Assembly: GCA_022414725.1 (NCBI GenBank)
Contig: CM039465.1
Span: forward strand, 43,612,560-43,676,559
Source: Microglena sp. YARC
Taxonomy: Eukaryota; Chlorophyta; Chlorophyceae; Chlamydomonadales; Chlamydomonadaceae
Reading direction: 5' to 3'
Length of the DNA stretch: 64,000 bases
Shown: piece after piece, positions 1-8,950 of the stretch
Numbering within the stretch: the stretch's first letter is position 1
How the letters are laid out: the number at the start of each line of letters is the position of its first letter
The notes under the pieces: generated by a model
Told to the model about the DNA's origin: nothing
The model's database searches: none
What the model saw: the letters and a program-made list of their open reading frames with translations, nothing else
Made by a program: the position numbers and the translations under genes

Positions 1-147
1 ACATTGCTAGGGCGAAAAAAGGACCTCCAGCTCCAAATTGTCGCCTCAAAGCTTCGTCTACTAGGTATCTCAGCAGCTGACATGAAGGAGCAGGGATGAG
101 AGGAGGAGATGGAGGATTCTGAGAGGAAGGAGGAAGTGGGTGGCGCT
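1..147 (-). repeat. Partial ~423-bp satellite / element B 5' monomer
   Basis: This stretch matches the part of the ~423-bp monomer that recurs at 27950-28090 and throughout 42-47.6 kb and 58-64 kb, in the same orientation as those arrays. Its right edge, near 147, abuts LINE-A ORF2 sequence. The window edge cuts it on the left, so it may be the end of another array or of a minus-strand element B. Confidence 0.85.
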
Positions 148-2441
148 TAGCAGAGGACGACGCCCGGCAGGAATTCTCACAGGTGCATTTCTCCCCCGAT
201 GCAATTTCTCTCCTGGCACGCCTCAACATAGCCAAGGCTAAGGCATTAGCAGCAACACTTGCTTGGCAGCAACTCCTTGCTCCAATGCTCAAAGCTATAC
301 CTATCCTCGAGCACACTTTTGGGGATTCATCTTCCTTATACTTCCACCACCTTTTTTCGTTCCCCTCACCCCCCAGTCCACATCAAGCTTATCCAGCCTC
401 CAGGGCCACCCCAGCATCACCCCCTTTCTCCGGCTGACCTCTCTTCAATGATAGGAGTCAACATAGGACTGGCGTATGCTCGGGACTTTTATAGTGCTGA
501 TTCCTCCTTTGGACTGTACCGTCCAAACCCTCACATCAACCAGGCTAACCAGGATCTTCTGCTCACATCCCTCCCTCGTCCCCTCCCCCCTAGTTATGCA
601 GCCCTTGCAGAAGGTGTTAATGGCGATGGCCAGATCACATCAGAGGAGATGGACCTTGCCATCCGCTCTGCTTCTCCAGGCTCCAGCCCAGGTTATGACG
701 GACTTCCCTTTCAAGTCTACAATGCGTTCCATGAAGAACTGTCCCCGATCCTTCAAAGGGATTTCAACTCTGCCTTCCAAGATCAAGTTAACACCGCCCC
801 CCTAGCACCCCTCCTTCAGGGAACCATCTGCCTTCTTCACAAGACTGGTCAGCCCCAAGACTCCCTCGCAGGTTACCGTCCTATCACCCTTCTCAATTGC
901 GACCTTAAGCTGATCCTTTTGATCATGGCTCACCGGCTGCAACGCCCACTGGAATATCTCATCGACGTCACTCAATCAGCTTTCCTCCGTGGGAGAGACA
1001 TCAGTGACAACATCCGCTATCACCTAGGCTTGGCTGCGCGCTTGAAAGAGCTTGGCTTACCAGGCTGGTTGCTGCATTCTGACCTCACTAAAGCTTATGA
1101 TTCTGTCAACAGGGGATGGCTCCTCAAGACAATGTCAGCCATGGGATTGAATAGTGCAGGCATCACGCGCTGGTGCGATATCCTCATGAATGGCAGCTCT
1201 ACGCGAGTGCGTCTCAACGGTTTCTTCACTACCTCCTTCCCCAACACTTCCGGCTTCCCTCAGGGTGGGGCCTTGAGCTGTAATCAATGGGTCATCATCT
1301 TTGAGCCCTTCATCACCTACAATAACCAACTGAGCTTCTTGAACTTCCCCCAGACATACCCCTCCCTGCAGATCTGGACCCCGCCCTTGGCACCCATCAC
1401 TTGACTGGCTACCACCTCCATCCCCCAGACACACCTCACAGATTGCTGGGCGTGCCGTTCGGTGCAGACACCGCCCTTTGCAAGGCTGCAGCCTACCAGC
1501 ACATGCCCCATAGCATCTCACGTGCAGCAGCTCCATGGCTCTCACGCAATCTCAATGTTATTGGAAGGCGCCTTGTTGCTGTGCAATGCTTGGCTTCCAA
1601 GTTCATCTTCCAGGCTAACTTTGCATCACCACTAGGGCCTCTCTGCCAGGAGTAACAATCTTCTCTTAATGCCTTTGTTGCAACCTCTAGCCTGCAGGAG
1701 GAGGAATCACCACGTCCAGGACACCTCTTCCCCCGCTTCGGGACAGCCGCCCTTCATTTTCATCGAGGAGGGCTTGCTGTACCCCATCTTGCTTCCCACT
1801 CGGCTGCTATGCTGGCCAAGACCACATGGCTCCTCTTCAGTTACACAGCTCACCTCTGGCAGCAGCTCTACCGTCACGAGATTTCTCGGGCTGTGCGCCT
1901 TCCTCCAGATCAGGCAAGTGGATACCATGCACTAGTTACCGCCCCGTCTTCTGTGGACATCGCCTCAATCACCACCAACTTGGCCCGGGAAATTGCAGAG
2001 GCTTTTCTCCTTCTGGACATTCGTAGAATTATCGCTCCGCCCGTGCAGTGCCTGCAAACCATCCTTCTAAAAACCACCTTCAACAACACCCCTCCTTTTC
2101 CGTCCATGCCCATCCTCTCAAACCAAGTGCTCTCCTCACAAGCACTATCGTGGCACCGTCTCAAGGACATCCGCTCAGCTCATCAACAACGAGCTCACCT
2201 CCCTCCCGCTGCTTTTTTTTTTTTGGGAGGTCTGGCCATCTGGCGGGTTACACCCTCTCACCCTTCCTGCCCTTCCCCCCAAGGGACACCCCCAATCTGA
2301 CCTCATCACCCTACGCAAGAAACCTCGAGAAGCATGTTCACGGGCTGACTTTGAGGAGCAGCTGATCCAGCAAGGCCTCCCACCCCACCAGAGGCAAGAG
2401 CTCTTGGAACCATGGCTGGTTGGTCTTTGGGAGGACCTCCA
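148..2441 (+). pseudogene. LINE-A ORF2 fragment (reverse transcriptase region), broken
   Basis: A 5'-truncated piece of LINE-A ORF2 beginning downstream of the endonuclease domain. RT blocks are readable: a YRPITLLNCDLKLI block, motif A with SDLTKAYDSV, and motif B with FPQGGALS. Compared with the copy at 28379-33913, about 190 bp equivalent to 31933-32122 are missing at position ~1332, which removes the FADD catalytic motif, so the enzyme would be dead even if expressed. A second lesion at 2207-2224 replaces coding sequence with a T run. Reading frame changes occur near 260 and after 1404. The piece ends abruptly at ~2441 against an inverted LINE-A segment. Confidence 0.9.
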
Positions 2442-5205
2442 ATTCTGGGATTGGGTCTGGGATTGTAGGGAGCGCTGGGGCCATGGGGATTGTCATTTCC
2501 ATGGTGCGGGTATCAGGCTCCTGGTCACCGGGAGTGACCCCAATCATGGTGCAAAAGATCGGGGGGGTGGCCATAAGCTTGCAAAGGAAGCCACTGTGAG
2601 AGAGCAATCTAGGCCACGCCACCAATCTTGACAGAAGGCGCCATTATCAAGGTGTCGAAGATCCGTCTGGGTGCGCATCCAGTCCCTGGCGATGGCTTGG
2701 TGAAGGTGGCCAAGGGCAAGGCAGATAGCCTTGTGGTGAAGGGGCTCAGAATTGTCCATTCTGTCAGCCCGGGACGAACGGACCTGCCATATCGCGCCCA
2801 AGGTGGTTATACGTAGGAAGGACCACAACCTTAGGGTAGAGGGAGGAGGGGGTGTCTCGGGCCAAAGGGTGATGTCGTCACCGAGGAGGAAGAAGGGGCA
2901 ACGAGGAAGGCGCTGCCCACCGGTGAGGGTCTCCCAAGTGGAAAGGAGCCAGTCTATGACAGGGGCAGAATCAGGGCATTCCAAGAAAGCGTGAGACATT
3001 GTGTCAGCAGTGTGCAGCTGCAAGCAGTCAGAGCTGGAGCAGACTATGGAGGGGGGGTCGTCTTGGTTGACCCGTTGGAAGCGTCCTCGTACATGAGCAA
3101 GGAACGCATTGCAGCCCAGGGTGCCATGAAGCAAGCTCCGGCAAGTGATGGTATAAGGACGGTGGAGAGTCTTGTCAGCGAGGCGTACCCACACCTGCGA
3201 AAAGCCTGCACGTAGAGGGAGGGAGACTTGAGGTTCGTCTTGTCTTTGAGCAGTTCTCTCCACTGGGCCTGGACGGGAGGGGCGGACACGTTGTTAGTCC
3301 ACCCAAGCGTTTTGTGGAAGGTCTTCAGGGGAGGGGACTGGAATAGGGGTGACAACGAGCGCTCTCTCTGTTGCTGAGGCAATCCATCGGGATTCAAGAC
3401 CACGGAGGCCTCGCAGGTCAGGGTTAGTGCTAGGGTGAGTGTCCAAGGTGGAGGGGGGTAGAATGCTCCACAGCCTGGGCCAAGCAGCACGTTCCTCGGT
3501 ATAACCTGGCACAAAATGGTGGGAACTGGGGCTTTGTTGCATGATATGTTGGTGAAGAAGGGCCTGCCGTGCTTGGCGCACAGAGAGTTCAAGAAGGTTC
3601 ACCTCAGTATCATCATGGAGGTGGAGACCCCATGTTGTTGGGTCCAGTTGAAGGTCCTCCCAAAGACCAACCAGCCATGGTTCCAAGAGCTCTTGCCTCT
3701 GTTGGGGGGGGAGACTTTGCTGGATCAGCTGCTCCTCAAAGTCTGCCCGTAACCATGCTTCTCGAGGTTTCTTGCGTAGGGTGATGAGGGCAGCTTGGGG
3801 GTGTCCTTGGGGGGGAAGGGCAGGAAGGGTGAGAGGGTGTAACCGGCCAGAGGGCCAGACCTCCCAAAGACGGTCCTCTCCAGTGAGGGGATCTGGCCCC
3901 TCTGCAAGACGTAGGGTGATGAGGGCAGCTTGGGGGTGTCCTTGGGGGGGAAGGGCAGGAAGGGTGAGAGGGTGTAACCGGCCAGAGGGCCAGACCTCCC
4001 AAAGACGGTCCCCACCAGCAGGGGCCACAGCGGGAAAGAGCTTCCATTTGGGAGATGGAAGTTCAGGAAGGAGGACAGCATCCCGCCAGGGGTCTGGCAG
4101 AGAGGAGAGGATGAAGTCAAGGTCTTGGACAGCAGCGGGAGGGAGGTGAGCTCGTTGTTGATGAGCTGAGCAGATTTCCTTGAGACGGTGCCACGAGAGT
4201 GCTTGGGAGGAGAGCACTTGGTTTGAGGTGATGGGCATGGACGGAAAAGGAGGGTGTTGTTGAAGGTGGTTTCCAGTAGGATGGATTGGGGGCACTGCAT
4301 GGGCGGAGCGATAATTCTACGAATGTTCAGCAGGAGAAAAGCCTCTGCACTTTCCCGGGCCAAGTTGGTGGTGATTGAGGCGATGTCCACAGAAGACGGG
4401 GCGGTAACCAGGGCATGGTATCCACTTGGCTGACCTGGAGGAAGGCGCACAGCCCGAGAAATCTCGTGACGGTAGAGCTGCTGCTAGGGGTGACCTGTGT
4501 AACTGAAGAGGAGCCATGTGGTCTTGGCCAGCATAGCAGCGAGTGGGAAGCAAGATGGGTACAGCAAGCCCTCCTCGATGAAAAGGAAGGACGGCTGTCC
4601 CTAAGCGGGGGAAGAGGTGTCCTGGACGTGGTGATTCCTCCTCCTGCAGGCTAGAGTTGCAACAAAGGCAATGAGAGAAGATTGCAACTGCTGGCGGAGA
4701 GGCGCTGGTGGTGATGCAAAGTTAGCCTGGAAGATGAACTTGGAAGCCAAGCATTGCATAGCAACATGCGCCCTTCCAATAACATTGAGATTGCGTGAGA
4801 GCCATGGAGCTGCTGCACGTGAGATGCTATGGGGCATGTGCTGGTAGGCTGCAGCCTTGCAAAGGGCAGTGTCTGCACCGAACGGCAACGCCCAGCAATC
4901 TGTGAGGTGTGTCTGGGGGATGGAGGTGGTAGCCAGTCAAGTGATGGGTGCCAAGGGCGGGGTCCAGATCTGCAGGTAGGGGTATGTCTGGGGGAAGTTC
5001 AAGAAGCAGAAGACGGGTCTTGGGAACAGACTGGGCGGGTAAGCCAGCCGAATTGGCTACGACGTATGTCTCCTTGATGATAGGCCCATCTGTGGCTGGG
5101 TTGAGGACAAAGTGCTTGCCATCGTCAGCAAACGATAGGGTGGCAGGGGCCAACTCTCCTGAAGGAAGACGGAAGGATTGCAGAGTTCCACAAGATCTCA
5201 GTTGG
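2442..5205 (-). pseudogene. Inverted LINE-A ORF2 fragment (C-terminal half)
   Basis: On the minus strand this runs from just after the FADD region (near 5200) through the RT thumb and connection region and the C-terminal zinc-binding motif to the start of the Asp-Pro tail (near 2445). The longest open stretches are 3294-4295 and 2544-3263. The zinc motif C-x4-C-x3-H-x6-H-x4-C, typical of the zf-RVT domain of plant-type LINEs, lies around 2990-3060. Defects include frameshifts near 3290 and 4290 and a Trp-to-stop change near 4483 that is also present in the copy at 28379-33913. Both ends join plus-strand LINE-A pieces. Confidence 0.88.
3775..4010 (-). repeat. 135-bp tandem duplication inside LINE-A ORF2
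   Basis: The sequence from 3775 restarts at 3910, a period of 135 bp. The second copy is incomplete and stops near 4010, where a short stretch found in other LINE-A copies is missing. The period is a multiple of three, so the open frame at 3294-4295 reads through both copies and a 45-residue segment is repeated. No other LINE-A copy in the window has it. Confidence 0.9.
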
Positions 5206-5710
5206 TTGTCAAGATTGGTGGCGTGGCCTAGATTGCTCTCTCACAGTGGCTTCCTTTGCAAGCTTATGGGCCACCCCCCCGATCTTTTGCACCATGATTG
5301 GGGTCACTCCCGGTGACCAGGAGCCTGATACCTGCACCATGGAAATAAAAATCCCCATGGCCACAGCGCTCCCAGACCCAATCCCAGACCCAATCCCAGA
5401 CCCGGCCCAAGCCTTAGATCTCGACCCTGACCCAGATCCAGCCCATTCCCCGGATCTAGACCCTGCTCTAGACCTTGACCCAGACCCAGCCCAAGCCTTA
5501 GCTCTAGACCCTGATCTAGACCCTGACCTAGGTCCAGCCCAAGCCCCAGCTCTAGGCCCCGATCTTGACCCTGACCTAGATCCAGCCCAAGCCCAAGATC
5601 AAACCTCTGCCCCAGATCAGGATCAGGTTCCAGATTTGGACACATCTCACGACAACGTTCCAGATCTTGATCTAGATCTGGACCGAGATCAAGGTCCAGA
5701 TCTGCGCTAA
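5206..5710 (+). pseudogene. LINE-A ORF2 C-terminus with acidic Asp-Pro repeat tail
   Basis: Resumes plus-strand ORF2 at the CQDWWRGLDC segment and runs to the natural stop at 5708-5710. After about 35 ordinary residues the protein becomes a low-complexity chain of DPDLDPAQA-like units for about 120 residues, then a short Asp/Gln-rich end. The same tail is encoded at 36239-36520 (minus) and 53590-53940 (plus), so it belongs to the family and is not a local expansion. The DNA is rich in AGATCT and TCTAGA palindromes. Function unknown; a highly acidic disordered tail is what the sequence shows. Confidence 0.8.
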
Positions 5711-6342
5711 GATCCAGATCCAGATCTAGATCTTGACACTGTCTCTGTCCTCATTCCTGTCGTTTACCTGACCAGACCAGTCTTTTAGGTTTTCGCTTTG
5801 CTTCCAGTTGTCTTTCTTCTTTTCTGGTTGCCTCCCTGCTTTTGGCATGTTTTTGCAGTTTCTCCCTTAGTTTGCTTCCCCTAGTTCAGTTTCCACCCTT
5901 AGTTGCCTCCTTAGTTTCCCCCCCAGTTGCTTCCTTAGTTCCCCCCCCCACCCCACCCCCCCCCCTTTTTTCTCTTAGTTTCTCGCATAGTTTTCCTTTT
6001 CGTCCTCCTTAGTTTGCATCTCCTCTTTCAGTCTTATGATCCGGTGACTGTTAGAGGTACCAATGTTTTTGCCCCCCCCTTCATAGGTCTATTTTCTTAG
6101 TGGTCCTAGCCCCTTCTCTTGGGCTTCCTGTTTTGGGCTTCTTCCTTGCCTCTCTGGTTTGTTTGTCCTCTGTTCCTGTCCTCCTTTGTCCCTTTAGTCG
6201 CCCAGGTGGTGTCTGTCCCTTAGCTGTCCCTTAGCCGTTCATGTCTTTTTCTTTGGTCTTTTCTCCATGGTCACAAAGGGCTAGGTTTTATCAGTTGCGC
6301 CTTTTCCTGGTTCCCCCCTTAGTAAAAAAAAAAAAAAAAAAA
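5711..6342 (+). mobile_element. LINE-A 3' UTR and poly(A) tail
   Basis: Non-coding 3' end of LINE-A. It contains tandem CTTAGTTTGC/CCTCCTTAGTTTC-like units (about 5870-6010), a C-rich run at about 5940-5970, and a conserved terminal block with GGTCACAAAGGGCTAGG and TTTTATCAG (about 6279-6323) followed by 19 A (6324-6342). The same block ends the minus copies at 18061-18120, 24053-24120 and 38772-38830 and, in variant form, element B. Confidence 0.85.
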
Positions 6343-6515
6343 GAGGAGAGAGGAAGGCGTGCTGGATTGGTTGGCCGAGGAGGAGGTCTGGTAGTGGACC
6401 TTGAAGGGGAGGGTGTAGGGGAGTTAAGGTCACGGCGGCGCCAGGCAGCAGATGTGTGCGCCGCGAGGGGGGTCTGTGGGAGAGTGGGCCCAGTAGTCAA
6501 GAGGGTATGATGTGG
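6343..6515. other. Unassigned spacer
   Basis: About 170 bp, purine-rich on the plus strand, not matching any other repeat in the window. No convincing ORF or RNA structure seen. It may be old flanking DNA between two LINE-A insertions. Confidence 0.5.
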
Positions 6516-6782
6516 CATGGGTCTAGATCTGGACCAAGATCAAGGTCCAGATCTGAGCTAAGAAAAAGAACCAATCTAGATCTTGATACTGTCTACGTCT
6601 GTCTCTGTCTACGTTCCTCTTGTTTTCCTGCCCAGACCAGTCTTTTATGTTTTCGCTTTGCTTCAAGTTGTTCTTCTTCTTTTCTGGTTGCGTCCCTGCT
6701 TTTGGCTTGTTTTTGCAGTTTCTCCCTTAGTTTGCTTCCCCTAGTTCAGTTTCCACCCTTAGTTGCCTCCTTAGTTTCTTTA
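6516..6782 (+). mobile_element. LINE-A 3' UTR fragment, truncated
   Basis: Matches the end of the Asp-Pro tail and the start of the 3' UTR (compare 5670-5930), but stops at about 6780 in the CTTAGTTTC repeat, where it joins minus-strand ORF2 sequence. It has neither poly(A) nor ORF. Confidence 0.8.
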
Positions 6783-7213
6783 GTATCCACTTGCCTGATC
6801 TGGAGGACGGCGCACAGCCCGTGAAATCTCGTGACGGTAGAGCTGCTGCCAGAGGTGAGCTGTGTAACTGAAGAGGAGCCATGTGGTCTTGGCCAGCATA
6901 GTTGCCGAGTGGGAAGCAAGATGGGGTACAGCAAGCCCTCCTCAATGAAAAGGAAGGACGGCTGTCCCGAAGCGGGGGAAGAGGTGTCCTGGACGTGGTG
7001 ATTCCTCCTCCTGCAGGCTAGAGGTTGCAACAAAGGCATTGAGAGAAGATTGTTACTCCTGGCGGAGAGGCGCTAGTGGTGATGCAAAGTTAGCCTGGAA
7101 GATGAACTTGGAAGCCAAGCATTGCACAGCAGCAAGGCGCCTTCCAATAACATTGAGATTGCGTGAGAGCCATGGAGCTGCTGCACGTGAGATGCTATGG
7201 GGCATGTGCTGGT
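6783..7213 (-). pseudogene. LINE-A ORF2 fragment left of the copia insertion
   Basis: Part of a minus-strand LINE-A ORF2 whose other part continues at 13707. The copia element entered at the 5-bp target CTGGT (7209-7213). The fragment covers the segment downstream of RT; its 3' side is cut off at ~6783 by the junction with another LINE-A 3' UTR. Confidence 0.88.
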
Positions 7214-7956
7214 TGTTAGAATATCAGTTAGCACTTGCCTTGTGATATTTGATGTCGGACTAGACTTCATGTCATGCTAATTAGGTAAAGGCAAAACGCT
7301 ACCCTCAGGGGGAATCGAACCCTTTTCGAATCTCCGTATAGCTCATGGCGTTACACCACTGTGCCAGTAGTACTATGCTGTGCTGTGTTTTGTGAGTACG
7401 AGATAGCGCTGGTGGCCAACCGGTTGTTGCCGCCCGATGGCCGGTTTAGGGATGCTTCGCGGTAGCTACTGAAGGAATCTACCGGTGGAATCTTCCAAAG
7501 ATGCCTTCCGTAGATTCCCTCCCGAACAGTATAAAAGGGGACTCACGAGAGCAGAGTACCACTTACTCTCTCTTTGGTCCCCAGGTAAGATTTACTGTTC
7601 TGCTGCCATTACTGCGTCTCTTGCTATGATCTTTGGTGCTCCAGAAAGCTGAGACTCGCGCGCATCTGTTCGCGCGCATCTGACCGAGCGAATCTGTTCG
7701 CGCGCACCTGATTGCGCGCATTTGTTCAAAGCTAGTTGTTTAGCTTTGTTTGCAGCTCTCTCTTTCTCTCTGCTTTGATACTCTGACTCTTAGTTCTAAT
7801 TGCTTTGCTTAGATATTGAAGGCTCTTCGCCTGCTTCTTGTACATTGCCTGTTCCCACTTGTCAGTTCTAAGGCATTCGCCTCTCTTTGTAGTTGTTTTA
7901 TTTCTGATGTAAACACCACTTACTCTCTCTTTGGTCCTCAGCCTATTTATTTTACA
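7214..7956 (+). repeat. 5' LTR of copia element
   Basis: A 743-bp LTR with TG...CA ends. It carries a TATA box at 7530-7540, a short tandem (T)CGCGCGCATCTG motif at about 7655-7725, and two copies of a 27-bp sequence (7558-7584 and 7915-7941). It differs from the 3' LTR at ten positions within 7298-7378 but at only about two elsewhere. Confidence 0.97.
7530..7540 (+). promoter_or_regulatory. TATA box of copia LTR
   Basis: TATAAAAGGGG, a strong TATA match, sits in the middle of the LTR as expected for the U3/R boundary. It is repeated at 8280-8290 in the internal duplicate and at 13280-13290 in the 3' LTR. Transcription is expected to start about 25-30 bp downstream; that start is inferred. 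Confidence 0.75.
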
Positions 7957-7970
7957 GGTTATGGGCTCAT
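7957..7970 (+). promoter_or_regulatory. Primer-binding site (internal tRNA-Met-i type)
   Basis: Immediately after the LTR end lies GGTTATGGGCTCAT; the duplicate at 8707 reads GGTTATGGGCCCAT. The second is complementary over 13 nt to the anticodon stem-loop of plant initiator tRNA-Met (TGGGCCCATAACC). This points to priming by a 5' half-tRNA, as in Drosophila copia, rather than by the tRNA 3' end. The first copy has substitutions at and just after the match. The tRNA sequence is recalled, not searched. Confidence 0.65.
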
Positions 7971-8950
7971 CGCGCTAAAGTGCTGGATTGCACCCCACTG
8001 CGGATTGAATTGGAGCTGGCTGGATTGCCCCTCCTTTTAGCTGGACTGCTTTGTTGTGCTGGACTGCACAGCCCCCCTCTTCTTCAGCTCCTAGTACTGT
8101 GCTGGACTGCATAGTTGTCTGAAGCTGGACTGCTCCATCTTTTTGCTGGACTGCAAACCCCCCTTTGCAACCTTCTCTACCTCATCCATCTGCTTTACAA
8201 TGGAGAACAGGGTAGCTACTGAAGGAATCTACCGGTGGAATCTTCCAAAGATGCCTTCCGTAGATTCCCTCCCGAACAGTATAAAAGGGGACTCACGAGA
8301 GCAGAGTACCACTTACTCTCTCTTTGGTCCCCAGGTAAGATTTACTGTTCTGCTGCCATTACTGCGTCTCTTGCTATGATCTTTGGTGCTCCAGAAAGCT
8401 GAGACTCGCGCGCATCTGTTCGCGCGCATCTGACCGAGCGAATCTGTTCGCGCGCACCTGACTGCGCGCATTTGTTCAAAGCTAGTTGTTTAGCTTTGTT
8501 TGCAGCTCTCTCTTTCTCTCTGCTTTGATACTCTGACTCTTAGTTCTAATTGCTTTGCTTAGATATTGAAGGCTCTTCGCCTGCTTCTTGTACATTGCCT
8601 GTTCCCACTTGTCAGTTCTAAGGCATTCGCCTCTCTTTGTAGTTGTTTTATTTCTGATGTAAACACCACTTACTCTCTCTTTGGTCCCCAGCCTATTTAT
8701 TTTACAGGTTATGGGCCCATAACGCTAAAGTGCTGGATTGCACCCCACTGCGGATTGAATTGGAGCTGGCTGGATTGCCCCTCCTTTTAGCTGGACTGCT
8801 TTGTTGTGCTGGACTGCACAGCCCCCCTCTTCTTCAGCTCCTAGTACTGTGCTGGACTGCATAGTTGTCTGAAGCTGGACTGCTCCATCTTTTTGCTGGA
8901 CTGCAAAACCCCCCTTTGCAACCTTCTCTACCTCATCCATCTGCTTTACA

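Noticed and set aside
2207..2224. Truncated LINE poly(A) insertion in ORF2 (T run)
   Set aside because: About 170 bp of ORF2 is missing at the same place and no target duplication is visible, so a deletion or repair product is as likely.
5304..5645. Leu/Gly/Asp-rich minus-strand open frame opposite the Asp-Pro tail
   Set aside because: It is a by-product of the repeat on the other strand; the plus frame continues ORF2 and is the one seen in other copies.
7816..8040. Small conserved proteins (74 residues) in the copia leader
   Set aside because: They recur at 8566-8790 only because the region is tandemly duplicated; the frame overlaps the predicted intron and primer site and shows no domain.
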